From positions 14,622,295 through 14,686,294 of the forward strand of contig NC_035164.2 in the NCBI RefSeq assembly GCF_001659605.2: a stretch of 64,000 nt of DNA, read 5' to 3'. This stretch comes from Manihot esculenta (Eukaryota > Streptophyta > Magnoliopsida > Malpighiales > Euphorbiaceae). Positions 47,257 to 59,579 of this stretch are shown here, piece by piece. The position numbers and the translations under genes were made by a program. Under the pieces are notes generated by a model, which saw only the letters and a program-made list of their open reading frames with translations, did no database searches and was not told the origin of the DNA. The first letter of the stretch is position 1. Each line of letters starts with the position of its first letter.

Positions 47257-47974
47257 GTAATGTCTTTTTATGGCTAATTGCTCTGTGCTTCTCCTTGCTT
47301 TTTCTATAAAAGTTCTCTTTAAGAATTTTGTTAATTGAGGAGATTTTTGTAATTTATTTATTGGAATTATATTTAAATAGAATTATAAATAAGTAAAATA
47401 GAATTATAAATAAGTAAAATTTAAAATTTAAATTAATCAAATATATTTAATTAGAAATTTAAATTTAAATATTTTATATAGTATATTTTTTTTAATTTGA
47501 AAAAGAGCGTTTTAATTTTTTAATGACTCTGTCTTTAAACAATGCAAATTTAAATTAATCAATATATTTAATATAAATTTAATTTTATATGAAAATAATT
47601 TTAATAACTATTAAATTTGTATAAATTAAATTAAAATGAATATATGAATTTAAATTATAAAAAAAACTTAATTTAATTATTATCAAATTTATCTAATATT
47701 AAGTGTAAGCTCTATATATATTAAATGGCTCACATTAGCAAGTGATCCAAAACCAATGAGTTTTATCTTTTTAATATACATTAAATAAACGCAAATAGAA
47801 GCCAATTAGAGATAGTCTAATTTCATCTTTTTGTATTTAAAGAGTAGAGAGCAGGTGCTTCAGTGTACTTTTTAGGGCTAATGGTTTAAAATATTATGAA
47901 CTTTGCACGCTCTGTTGATTGTGTTGCTGATGTGGGGTTGAGAACTTGAGATGGAATACAAGTAGACAACACAG
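47257..47974. other. Intron remnant and AT-rich DNA, no gene seen
   Basis: The first 70 bases continue the intron. After about 47335 the DNA is A/T-rich with short direct repeats ('aatagaattataaataagta' twice at about 47378-47415). The array starts abruptly at about 47975. Confidence 0.5.
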
Positions 47975-49447
47975 ACTCATTTGTGATTCCTTTCTCACTA
48001 TTGACACTTGATATAATGAAAGTTGTACAAATATGGCATGTACATAATAGATATGTGGGTTGTAATTAATAATGCATGAGAAGAACTTTATATTGGTATA
48101 ATTATTAGAAGCAGTGATATGAGTTGAAAATTGTGTTTGTGATTGAATGAAGTTTGGGGGTTAAAGGTTGAGAGTTCATTGAAGTGAAATTTTATTATTC
48201 ATAGATGGAATTAGAACCAGTTTAGGATGGAGACTCTAGAGTATTTTTGGTAGGAAAAAATGTCATGAAATACATGACAACAATTAATTGCAAAAATAAG
48301 AGAAGCACCACGGAACGTGACATCTCCATTTCGGTTAGTTAAATAATCTTATAGGGGTGTTGCAGTTAGTGGTATTAGAGCTAACGTTTAGGCTGTTCTA
48401 GGTATTTAGGAGAAGGAACAAGTATAAGCAAATGTATATACCTTATAAGTTAAGGTCAGGATACAACTCTACTATAGGTTTTTGTAAGTTGTCTAAGAAT
48501 GTTATTTGACATTCAATATGTGTTAGAAGATAGAGGTGATAGTCTAAAGTCGTGATCGCAATAATCTATTCAATGTTACAAATGTGTGTATTGTAAGCTG
48601 CAGATTACATTATGGACATTGGAGCATTGAGTGGAAATTGTGTGCATCGCTTTTAAGAATCTGCTAGGATATGGTAGATGCCTTATATCTGATGCAGTTG
48701 TATCATGACAAGTTTCTAATTGCTATAAGTGACTTCTAATAAAAGTTTATATCCTTTTAAAATAAAATACTAGAGACATCAGCAATAAGGTATAGGAAAA
48801 TTCTACGATAGCGACAATGAACTCGAAAAACATAATTATTTTTGTGTTGTTTCTCATTAAAAAGAGGAATTTTATAAACATTATGATATAAGAGAAATGA
48901 AAAAAAGGAGAGCCATGATTAGATGAAATAGGCTAGAACATGTCAGTGACCAATCATCTTGTTCACTTTTTACTGTAACGATTGTTTGATATCGAAACAT
49001 AGTCATAACCTTTGAGGGAAATAAATTTGGATTATCATAATACCAGATTGAAGGGTTTTAAAGAAAGATTAATTATTTATAGGATTATAGATAAAAATAA
49101 AGCCACAAAAGAAATCATTGAATTAGCTAAGATATAGGAGAACAATTTTCATAAAGGGACCATGAGTGAATTAGATCCGTAATATTGTCAAAACTTGTCT
49201 ATAACTTAGGATAAAAGCATACAGAAGTACCTAAAATGAATAACTTGGAAAGCTTGTCAAAGAAACGGCAATTAGCATGCTAATAGGTGCAATTTATGAT
49301 ATAAAACAACACTTGAAAGGCAATGTCACAGTCTAGATATAAAATGTAAGTTGGCATTTAAAGTTATAAAGTATAGACGAAGTGTCGTAACTACCCGAAA
49401 TCCTCATTCACTAGCGGACTAAATGAAATTGTTGTTTGAAAAAAAAA

Positions 49448-50701
49448 GGATAATGGCATAAAAAAATCCGAAATTTTATTTCTTGGCACAATAAATTAGG
49501 ATTTAAAAATATTTAGCGATTCTTTTTAAATTTGAATTGAAAGTGGGGAGCATCTGTCGGTAGCAAGCCACATTGTATTTTTTCATTACTTGACGGTGGA
49601 CTCTATGCTACACCTTGAATAACCAAGGTGAGACATTAATTCTCATCCTTCGCACAAAAAATTAGTCTTCTCGCTTCACTACCATTTTGGCCTCAAAAAA
49701 GGAGATATTGCCTTCGTTCTTTCTCCTAACTCTATTCACCTTTCGATCCTTTATTTCTATATCTTCTCTCTCGGTGTCGTTACCTCTCCTTAGAAATCAA
49801 ATATCTTTAAACCTGAGATTCTTCACCAAATTCAGCTGTCGAAACCTGTAATTGGGTTCGTCACGTCGAATGGTGCTCATACAATTCCTAATCTCAGAAC
49901 AATCATACTCGACTCTCCCGAGTTTGAATCGCTAATGATGAGTCTAGCTCACTGTGGAGAAATGGAAGGAGAAAAGGTTTACTAATTGGACCTTGCGACG
50001 ATTCTCTATCCTCACGGACTACTGGTCGAGTTAATGGAGTGATTTTGACTCATCGAAATTTCACATGTATGGTGGCTGCAAGTCATGCGGTTTACACGAT
50101 TCGGATGGCAGCTGCAATTTCCTTTTTCCCGTTGTCTCATTTTCATGTTTATGGTTTGTGTTATTTCTTGACTGCTTTAACTATAGGAGCGGCGGTGGTG
50201 TCCATGGTTAAATTTGATATGAAAGCAATGTTGACCGTAATTGAGGAGAGTAAGGTCACTCACGTAGCACAGACTGCACCGGCGGTGGTGCTGATGACTA
50301 AGGATCCTAGGTTGTTAGACGACTATGATTTGAGCTCTCTAGATGTTGTAGCCTGCAGAGTTGCTTCGCTTAGGAAAAGCGTAGTTAAACTATTTCGGCA
50401 ATAATTTCCAAATTTGACTTTAAGTCAGGTTAGTTAGACACCAAACTTGGATTTTTAGCATTAACCGGAGGTTAATTTCTCACATTGGTTATTCAATGTG
50501 TAGCGTATGATCCACCGTTAAGTAATAAAAAAATATATAAGGAACGTCACGTTAGCCACCGGCAAATGCTCCCCCACTTACATTTCAAATTTGAATTGAA
50601 TCGCTAAATGTTTTTAAATTCTAAGTTATTGTAGCAAGTAAAATCTTTTTAATTAAAATGCAAAAAATCTTTAAAGGTTTAAATTTTTTATGCCATTATC
50701 C
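49448..50701 (+). mobile_element. Pack-MULE-like element with captured 4CL-like exon, copy 5
   Basis: Left arm 49448-49643 (with the inner deletion shared with copy 3), right arm about 50460-50701. Terminus GGATAATGGCAT on both outer edges. The LTR/PBS-like stretch of the preceding unit lies at 47975-48400. Confidence 0.75.
49644..50428 (+). pseudogene. 4CL-like exon 1 fragment, copy 5
   Basis: Same content and order as copy 3. Shared lesions are the missing exon start, CAA to TAA before LDP and CAA to TAA near the end; it also has the array-wide frameshift at the AMP-binding loop. It lacks the 11-base insertion of copy 3. Private change: GTG to ATT-type change giving GVIL-like sequence in the loop-following strand. 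From 50039 the frame is open for 121 codons (THRNFTCMVAASH to KLFRQ). Confidence 0.85.
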
Positions 50702-52550
50702 AAAAATATATTAATAAATAATGTGGTCACTCAATCCATTATTCCTTTCTCATTGTTGACACTTGGTATCTATGAAGTGTTGATTTGAGTTGAAAATTGT
50801 GTTTGTGGTTGAAGGAAGTTTAGGAAAGTTAAGATTGAGAGTTCACTGAATTGAAATTTTATCATTCACAGATGGAGTGAGGACCAATATATAGAGGAGA
50901 CGCTGCCGAATTTTCGATAGGAAAAAAACCTTTTGATTAAAATTTAAAATCCTCAAAGATTTGGAATATTTATGCCATTGTCCCTAAAAATATTACTAAA
51001 CAAGACACACTCATTCGTGATTCCGTTCTCACTATTGAAACATGACATAATGAAAATTGTACAAATATGGGATATACATAATAGATATGTGGGTTGTAAT
51101 TAATATTGCATGAGAATAATTTTGTTTTGGTATAATTATTAAAAGCGTTGATCTGAGTTGAAAATTGTGTTTGTGATTGAATGAAGTTTGGGGGTTAAAG
51201 GTTGAGAGTTCATGGAAGTGAAATTTTATTATTCATAGATGGAATTAGAACCAGTTTAGAAAGGAGACTCTAGAGTATTTTCAGTAGGAGAAAATGTCAT
51301 GAAATACATAATATAAGTTGATTGAAAAAATAAGAGAAGCACCATCGAACTTCGCATCTCTATTTCGGTTAGTTAAATAACCTTATAGGGGTGTTGCAGT
51401 TAGTGGTATTAGAGCTAATGTTTAGGCCGTTCTAGGTATTAAGGAGAAGGAACAAGTATAAGCAAATGTTTATACGTTATAAGTTAAGGTCAGGATATAA
51501 CTCTACTATAGGTTTTTGTAAGTTGGCTAAGAATGTTATTTGACATTCAACATGTATTAGAAGATTGGGGGGATAGTCTAAAGTCGTGATCGCAATAATC
51601 TATTCAATGCTGCAAATGTGTGCATTGTAAGCTGCAGATTACATTATGTACATTGGAGTATTGATTGGAAAGTTTGTGCATCACTTTTAAGAATCTGCTA
51701 GGATATGGTAGATGCCTTATATCTGAAGTTGTTTCATGACAAGTTTCTAATTACTATGAAGTGACTTCTAATAAAAGTTTATATCCTTTTAAAATAAAAT
51801 ACTAGAGACATCAGTAATAAGGTATAGAAAAATTCTATGATAGCGACAATGTACTCGAAAAACATATTTGTTTTTTGTGTTGTTTGTAATTAAAAGGAGG
51901 AATTTTATATATATTATAATACAAGATAAATGAAAAAAAGGAGAGCAATGAGTAGGTGAAATAGGCTAGAACATGTCAGTGACCAATCTTCTTGTTCACT
52001 TTTTAGCGTAACGATTGTTTGATATCGAAACATAGTCATAACCTTTTAGGGAAATAAATTTGAATTATCATAATACAAAATCGAAGGGTTTTAAAGAAAG
52101 ATTAATTAGCTAAACATTATGTAAAGGTGGATTGAAGATACAAGAAGAGTACACACATAAAATAAGTGATAGTTATAAGATGGTAGGTATGATTAAGGAG
52201 TTAGTTTAGATAGTTATTGTTTATTAAAAGTTTAGTTGTTATCGATATTGGTGATATAGTTAGATTTTAAACGCTTTAATCGGTATAAGTAATTATTATT
52301 GATGAGTTATATTGATATTTGTTTATATATAAATTTGTGTGTGTATATATATATATATATACATGTTTTGAATATTGATATCTAGTTTCTTAATAATATT
52401 GTGCAAAATATAGCTATGAAAATATAATTATTTATGTTTCCTTAGTTATTTACTGGATTCTAAATATAATGTGATAATGTGGTTGATTATTAGCTAGAAT
52501 AAATTATGTTAGTATAAACTTTATGTTATTATCTATTGTTAAGAGCTACG

Positions 52551-52766
52551 TCTTGAGATTATAGGAAGAAAACTGTTTTTATTTTTTTTCCTCTTGTGTA
52601 GAAAGTTACAGAGTTTATATAGTACATACTATGAACAATTAGGCCTTTGATTGTGCCCTCAATTATGTCCTAGAATCATGCTATGCTAAACATGGTAAGA
52701 TTTGATCACTAATTAATTTACAATCACTAATTGATTCACAATCATGACAGAGGATTCTTTCCAACA
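52551..52766 (-). repeat. Copia 3' LTR
   Basis: 216 bases. On the element strand it starts TGTTGGAAAG and ends CTCAAGA, the same non-CA end as the other LTR. Adjacent to the polypurine tract at 52767-52780 (element strand AACTTGAGGGGGAG). Confidence 0.9.
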
Positions 52767-52773
52767 CTCCCCC

Positions 52774-53337
52774 TCAAGTTGGTTCATGTGGATCTAGCAT
52801 ACCCAACTTGCCCAAAACCTCATGGAATATTCGTCCAGCTACTGCTTTGGTTAGGATGTCCGCCCATTGATCCTCTGATCGAACAAACGGTAAAGATATC
52901 AGACCACTGTCCAACTTTTCTTTGATGAAATGTCGGTCTATTTCAACATGTTTTGTTCGATCATGCTGAACTGGATTTTCAGAAATGCTTATTGCCGCCT
53001 TGTTGTCACAACGGAGTTCAGCTGCATCCTTTGATGGGAAACCAAGCTCAAACATCAACTTCCTGATCCATAGGAGTTCTGCCAGTCCTTTTGCTATTCC
53101 CCTGAATTCTGCTTCAGCACTTGACAGTGCCACCACCTTTTGTTTCTTACTTTTCCACGTTACCAAATTTCCTCCGACAAAGGTGAAGTATCCTGAAGTA
53201 GATCGTCTGTCGGAGAGATCTCCTGCCCAACTTGCGTCCGTATATCCACTGATACTGAAATGACCATTCTTTTTGAACAACATGCCCATCCCAGCTGTTC
53301 CTTTTAGATATCGAACGATTCTCAATGCTGCCTCCAT
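52774..53337 (-). pseudogene. pol: Copia RNase H region
   Basis: 187 codons: YTDASWAGDLSDRRSTSGY with the first catalytic Asp, SSAEAEFRGIA with the Glu, CDNKAAISISENPVQHDRTK with the second Asp, then DRHFIKEKLDSG and ADILTKAVAG. Ends just before the polypurine tract, as is normal. A TAA at about 53344, between HDPK and DHMEA, separates it from RT. All catalytic residues remain. Confidence 0.93.
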
Positions 53338-53343
53338 ATGGTC

Positions 53344-54300
53344 TTATTTTGGATCATGCATGAACTGACTTACCAAACTCACAGCATATGCCACGTCTGG
53401 TCTGGTGTGTGATAAATAAATCAGTTTTCCTACCAGTCTCTGGTACCTCCCCCTATCTGTGGGTCCTTCTTTTGAGTCCTTGCTCAACTCATGATTGACC
53501 ATTACCGGAGTATCGACTGGTTTGCAATCTATCATTCCTGTTTCAGTTAACAGATCAAGAATGTACTTTCTCTGTGATATCAAAATTCCCTGGTCTGACT
53601 TGAGAACTTCAATTCCAAGAAAATATTTTAACATCCCCAGGTCTTTCATCTCAAATTCTTGGAATAAGTTGTCCCTCAGTTGTTTGATTTCATCCACATC
53701 GTCTCCAGTTATAATCATGTCATCCACGTATATAATCAAACACGTGATCTTCCTTCCTTGTCTCTTCAAGAATAGCGTGTGATCGGAGTTACTCTGCCGA
53801 TATCCATTTTTCTTCATTGCTTGAGTAAATCTCCCAAACCATGCTCTGGGTGACTGTTTCAACCCATACAAGGCTCGCCTCAATCGACACACTTCTCCCC
53901 TTCTATATCCACTCATGAACCCTGGTGGAGCATCCATGTATACTTCCTCTTCTAGATCACCATGCAAGAAAGCATTTTTCACATCAAATTGGTGAAGTGG
54001 CCAGTCTAGGTTTGCAGCTAGAGATAATAGGACCCGTATTGTGTCAATTTTTGCTACTGGAGAGAATGTTTCAGAATAGTCAACCCCATAAGTCTGAGTG
54101 TATCCTTTTGCTACAAGTCTAGCTTTATATCTGTCCACCATTCCGTCTGACTTATACTTTATGGTAAACACCCATTTGCATCCCACTGGTCGTTTTCCCT
54201 TGGGTAGCCAGCATTTTTCCCAGGTCTTGTTTTTCTCCAGGGCATCCATCTCGGTCTCCATCGCCTCAACCCATCTTTTGTCCTTTTGGGCCTCTGTGGC
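53344..54300 (-). pseudogene. pol: Copia reverse transcriptase region
   Basis: Starts with KDATEAQKDKRWVEAM after a stop. Then GCKWVFTIKYKSDG, RYKARLVAKGYTQ, DYSETFSPVAKIDTIR, the FDVKNAFLHGDLEEEVYM motif with the first catalytic Asp, LYGLKQSPRAW and the catalytic IYVDDMIITG pair, ending TRPDVAYAVSLVSQFMHDP. The sequence is otherwise complete, with one stop at each end (54316 side and 53344). Confidence 0.93.
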
Positions 54301-54315
54301 ATCCTTTGGTATCCA

Positions 54316-55790
54316 TTATGAGCAAATGTTTTTCTGTAGGTTGACCAACTGAGGTGATAGTCTTTCTCCTCTGGTAACATTTGCCACAGGGTATCTGGAC
54401 CTGGCTGCCTCGAATTCTGGATCATATCTCCTGGGTGGAATTCCTCTATTATTCCGAGGGGGTAGAACATATTGGCCTGTTTCAGGAACCTCAAGGGAAA
54501 TGGGTTCAGTGGTGAGGTTATTAGGAACAAGGGAAAGTTCAGATTCACATACCTCAGTTGAGTGTTCCTCAGGATATTCTACGGTGTCAGGTTCTGGTTG
54601 TGATGTTGAGGCCGAGGACTGTACTAGATGGTCAGTGGTGACCAGTTCTAGTGTAGACTCAGGAAGGGAAGAATGATCAAGTTCTGGCCCCCCCTGATTA
54701 AGCCAATTTGGTAGTGGTGGTGATTGTGCCGCTGTCTCCCCCTCACTGCTAATTGGCGAGGGAAAAAAATATTCCTCTTCCAGAAAGGTGCAGTCCATGG
54801 TAGTGAAAATCCGTTTAGAGATTGGGTCAAAACACCGATAGCCCTTTTTATGGACACCATAACCAAAGAAAACACATTTAAGAGCACATGGATCAAGTTT
54901 AGTGCAGTGTGTTTTAGGAATGTGAACATAAACTGTGCAGCCAAAAATTTTAGGTGGAAGGTTGAGATGGGAAGGGATGGTGTGATGAGAGGACAAGGTA
55001 TGCAAGGGAGATTGGAAATTAAGAACGCGAGACAGAAGTCGATTGATGAGGTAAATGGACATGGCAACTGCTTCAGACCAAAACTTAGGAGGAACTTGGG
55101 CTTCAAACAATAGGGCTCGGGCAGTCTCAAGGATATGTCGATTTTTCCTTTCAGCAACCCCATTTTGCTGTGGTGTATAAGGGCAAGTGGTTTGGTGAAG
55201 GATCCCATTATCCCGGAAAAAGGTTTGGAGATAGTTATTGACAAATTCCCCCCCATTGTCAGATCGGAGGACTTGAATGGTCCTGTGAAATTGGGTTTTA
55301 ATCATGCGGAAAAAATCACAGAATTTCTCAGCCACTTCATATTTTTGTTTTAACAGGTAAATCCAAGTAACACGAGTGCAATCATCAATAAACGTCACAA
55401 AGTATCTATAATCAGGGGAGACAGTTTCCGGGGCAGGCCCCCATACATCAGAGTGTATTATTGAGAAGGGAGTATCAGACTTATTTGTGGATATATGATA
55501 AGTACTCTTATGACTCTTAGCAAGCACACATGAAGAACAAACTGGAATGTCAATGGATCTAAACTCAGGAAACAAAGTACGGAGATAATCACTTGAGGGA
55601 TGGCCGAAGCGCCGATGCCAGAGCCATAACTGTCGGGTTGGGGACCCTTGAGCTAAATGACCTGACCCAGTACTTGAGACCTCCTCCACATAGTATAGTC
55701 CATCTTTCTCAGTACCACAGCCCAGTACCGTGCCTGTATGAATATCCTGCAAAACACAAAAATGAGGATACATGAGTACTCTGCAATTTA
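54316..55790 (-). pseudogene. pol: Copia integrase region
   Basis: Starts with the GAG-pre-integrase zinc-binding part (LWHRRFGHPSSDYL, CSSCVLAKS). It continues with the catalytic core: SDVWGPAPE, FIDDCTRVTWIYLLK, SDNGGEFVN with the second Asp, and QQNGVAERKNRHILE with the Glu. A C-terminal tail rich in Ser/Pro and with LPPRNNRGIPPRRY follows. The frame entering from protease is shifted near 55830-55845, and a TAA at 54316 ends it before RT. Confidence 0.92.
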
Positions 55791-57368
55791 ACTGTTTGGT
55801 GATCTGACTGACAGAGAGTAATTTGCAAGATAAGGTACATAGAGACTGTTGGAGACATTTAAAGTGGGGTTTATAGAAACGGTACCGCCACCGATGACTG
55901 GGAAGGAGCCACTGGTAGTGTTTAGAATATTGGATTTTGAGGGTGGGGCTGACACAACAAAATCTGAAGAATCATTAGTCATGGTGTCTGTGGTTCCTGA
56001 ATCAAATATCCACCCATTAGCATTTTGTACCTTGTGAGCATGACCGATAGAATTAAGGGCTAACGATTCAGTTTTGAGATTACAAACAGACTTATCTAAA
56101 ACATCTGGGACCAGGGATTTAATTTTACAAGAATTAAAACAAGCAGGGGCACATTTAGATTTATTTAAAAAGACAGGGGTAGAAAGGTCATTGTCCATCC
56201 TTTCTAACCCTAAAATACCTCCTTTCCGATCATATAGGACACCCGTGCCTCCTCCTTTCTCGGCTCCTTGTAGCGCCGCTGCAACCCCTGAGCTCTGTCT
56301 GTTGCCCGAGTTTTCCTCCGTTTGTCCGATCAAGTTGTTGCCGCAGGCAGCCTTTTGGTTGCCGCTGGTAGTGTCCGCGGACGTATTCCCTGCGCCTTGT
56401 CCCTTTCCTTTCTTCTTACGGATCTTGTTTTCCTCCCACCACTCCGGATACCCTATGATCTTAAAGCATCCGTCCCGGGTATGTCGAGATCCGCCGCAAT
56501 GGGTGCATTTTAGGCCTGATTTATCATCCCGGAGTGATGACTTGTCTGTGTCTGACCGGTTTTTAGCCAATAGACCGGCCCCCACGAGGTCGGAACCTGC
56601 TGTCGCTGGTGATGGAAGGGGAAGGTGGATGGCACGGCGCAACTTCTCACCTCGGAGCCGAGAGTAGGCATTGTCCAGGGTCGGCAATGGCTCCTCGTTG
56701 AGAATTTCTCGACGGACTGGATCGAGGTCCGACTCTACTCCGGCCAAAAACAGGTACAAACGTTCCTCCTGGATTTCCCGATTCCGGATAATGATATTAT
56801 TGTCTCCTTCGATTCTGGTCAGTTGTCTTTCATCGATCTCGGCCCAGATGGCCTGAAGATCGTTGTATAGATCTTCCAGATTGCTTCCTTGTTGTGTTAG
56901 TTTGTATGCTTTAGACTGTAACTCGTAAATGATAAGTTTGTTGCTACCTGTATTGAATCTGATCTTGAGGGCATCCCATAGTCCTTTGCTTGTCTTGTGC
57001 TGCAATAAATTTGGACGGAGCTTCTGCTCTACCGTCTGGATTAACCATCCTCGGACAATGATGTCATTAGTTTTCCACAGGTAAATTGCGGGGTCTGTTT
57101 CTGTCGGAGGAGAGGGAGTCCCAGTCAGATGGTTTGATTTCCCTCGCCCTGTGATAAACATCTCCATCATCTTTGCCCAGACAACATAATTGGAATCATT
57201 CAATTTTATGTCGGACGGTGGCTGTGCTGAATCAAGAGTGAATTGGTTTGCTGATTTCTGGTTTCCATTTTGGCTATTCTGAATTAACTGGAATAGTTTT
57301 TGTGATAGGTCTGCTATTGGATCAATTATTGCCTGGGATTGGTCAGCCGGGCTGGGGAGGTCGGCCAT
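55788..57368 (-). pseudogene. gag: Copia gag and protease region
   Basis: Start ATG at 57368 (MADLPSPADQ), 138 bases inside the LTR edge. The gag core has LNDSNYVVWAKMMEMFITGR, WLIQTVEQKLRPNLL, FNTGSNKLIIYELQ and FLAGVESDLDPVR. Zinc knuckle CTHCGGSRHTRDGCF, then GYPEWW. The protease active site is WIFDSGTTDTMTN. 526 codons are open, so gag itself is intact and the first lesion is a frameshift at the protease end, where SCKLLSVSQ-type residues are read in the wrong frame. This copy could still supply Gag. Confidence 0.92.
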
Positions 57369-57505
57369 TGTTGTTTCGGTGAGAGAAAGAAGGTGGGAAA
57401 AGTATCTGGTAGGTTGGTTTAGTAAGAGAAGGTCGGGAAAGGTATCTGGTAACGGATGATTGCAGGACGGCTATAATTTTAGGTCGAAACCTGGCTCTGA
57501 TACCA

Positions 57506-57721
57506 TCTTGAGATTATAGGAAGAAAACTGTTTTTATTTTCTTTCCTCTTGTGTAGAAAGTTACAGAGTTTATATAGTACATACTATGAACAATTAGGCC
57601 TTTGATTGTACCCTCAATTATGTCCTAGAATCATGCTATGCTAAACATGGTAAGATTTGATCACTAATTAATTTACAATCACTAATTGATTCACAATCAT
57701 GACAGAGGATTCTTTCCCACA
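57506..57721 (-). repeat. Copia 5' LTR
   Basis: 216 bases, nearly identical to 52551-52766. A TATA-like box (ctatataaac on the element strand) lies at 57567-57577. The PBS follows without a spacer at 57493-57505. Confidence 0.9.
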
Positions 57722-58296
57722 CTACGTAGACCTGATCCTCTATTGGAGGTACGTAGGCAGCCTTCGGGTGCGGTCCAAAGATAATAAATGTTAAGACTTT
57801 AATTAGCAAATAGCAACGGTGTAAATTCAAGCTATATTAGTACATTTTCACGTCGAATAAATTACTTAATGAAAATTTAATAAGTTTAGTATGACTAAAA
57901 TAATTAGCATGCAAATAATAATATTTATAAGATTATAGATAAAAGTAAAGCCACAAAAGAAATCATTGAATTAGCTAAGATATATGAGAGCAATTTTCAT
58001 AAAGAGACCATGAGTGAATTAGACCCTTAATATTGCCAAAACTTGACTATAACTTAGAGTAGGAGCATACTAAAGTACCTAAAATGAATAACTTGGAAAG
58101 CTTGTAAAAAAAAACGGCAATTGGCATGCCAATAGGTGTAATTTATGATATAAAACAACACTTGAAAGGCAGTGTCACAGTCTATATATAAAACGTAAGT
58201 TGGCATTAGAAGTTATAAGGCATAGACAAAGTGTCGCAGCTACCCTAAATCCTCCTTCACTAGCAGACTAAATTAAATTGTTGCTTGAAGAAAAAA

Positions 58297-59579
58297 GGAT
58301 AATGGCATAAAAAATCCAAAATTTTATTTCTTGGCACAATGAATTAAGATTTAAAAATATTTGGCGATTCTTTCCAAATTTGAATTGAAAGTGGGGGAGC
58401 ATCTATCGGTAGCAGGCCATATTGTATTTTTTTATTACTTGACGGTGGACTCTACGCTACACCTTGGATAACCAAGGTGAGATATTAATCCTTGGTTAGT
58501 TAAGTTAAAATTCTTAATTGGTGTAGAAAAACATAAAATGCTCTATTCGATGCCGTCACTCTCTGTCGAATTTATTTTCCCGACTTCGTCCTTCGCACAA
58601 AAAATTAGACTTCTCGCTTCACCACCATTTTGGCTTCAGAAAAGTAGATATTGCCTTTGTTCTTTCTCCTAACTCTATTCACCTTTCGATTCTTTATTTC
58701 TGTATCTTCTCTCTCGGTGTCCTTAGGTCTCCTTAAGAATCAATTATCTTTAAACATGAGATTCTCCATCAAATTCAGCTGTCAATATCTGCAATTGTGT
58801 TCGTAACGTCGAATGTTGCTCGTATAATTCCTAATCTCAAAACAATCGTACTCGAGGGAAGGTTTGCCGATTGGACCCTGCGATGATTCTCTATCCTCAC
58901 GGACTACTGGTCGAGTTGATGGAGTGGTTTTGACTCATCGAAATTTCACATGTATAGTGGCTGTAAGTCATGAGGTTTACACGACCTGGATGGCAGCTGC
59001 AACTTCCTTTTGCCTTATTTTCATGTTTATGGTTTATGTTATTTCGTGAGGGCTTTAACTATGGGAGCGATGGTGGTGTCCATAGGTAAATTTGATATGA
59101 AGACAATGTTGACAGTAATTTAGGAGCGAAAGGTCACTCACGTAGCACAGACTGCACCGGCGGTGGTGCTGATGACTAAGGATCCTAGGTTGTGAGACGG
59201 CTATGATTTGAGCTCTCTAGATGTTGGAGACTATAGCGTTGCTTCGCTTAGGAAAAGCATAGTTGAATTGTTCCGGCAACAATTTCCAAATTTGACTTTA
59301 AGTCAGGTTAGTTAAACACCAAACTTGGATTTTTACCATTAACTGGCAGTTAATTTCTCACATTGGTTATTCAATGTGTAGCGTATGATCCACCGTTAAG
59401 TAATAAAAAAATACAGATGGAATGTTACTTTAGCCACCGGCAAATGCTCTCCCACTTACATTTCAAATTTGAATTGAATCGCTAAATGTTTTTAAATTCT
59501 AAGTTATTGTAGCAAGTAAAATCTTTTTAATTAAAATGCAAAAAATCTTTAAAGGTTTAAATTTTTTATGCCATTATCC
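58297..59579 (+). mobile_element. Pack-MULE-like element with captured 4CL-like exon, copy 6
   Basis: Left arm 58297-58505, right arm about 59337-59579. This copy shows the inverted arms most clearly. Read inward from both ends, the two arms share GGATAATGGCATAAAAAAT, 'atttaaaaa-atttggcgatt' (one or two changes), 'gtgggggagcat', 'tttttttattactt', 'cgctacacnttgnataacca' and 'gtgaga-attaa'. No transposase. Nearly identical to copy 7. Confidence 0.78.
58539..59306 (+). pseudogene. 4CL-like exon 1 fragment, copy 6
   Basis: As in the other copies, but 57 bases that encode SPEFESLM and the following residues are deleted ('gtactcgagggaaggttt'). About eight bases are missing in the PLPHFHVYG region, CAG has become TAG in the TVIQ segment, and 'gtgagacgg' replaces 'gttagacga'. 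All four lesions recur in copy 7. The splice donor 'gttagt' is intact. Confidence 0.83.

Larger units (their letters stand above)
52551..57721 (-). mobile_element. Ty1/Copia retrotransposon, full length, young but coding-damaged
   Basis: 5171 bases on the minus strand with 216-bp LTRs (52551-52766 and 57506-57721). The PBS TGGTATCAGAGCC touches the 5' LTR (57493-57505) and a purine tract lies at 52767-52780. CTACG occurs on both sides, and the uninterrupted site in unit 6 reads 'aagagctacgtagacc', so the 5-bp target duplication is exact. The LTRs differ at only three positions that I can see. Domain order gag, protease, integrase, RT, RNase H is that of Copia. One frameshift and two nonsense codons break the polyprotein. 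Inserted in array unit 5. Confidence 0.95.
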
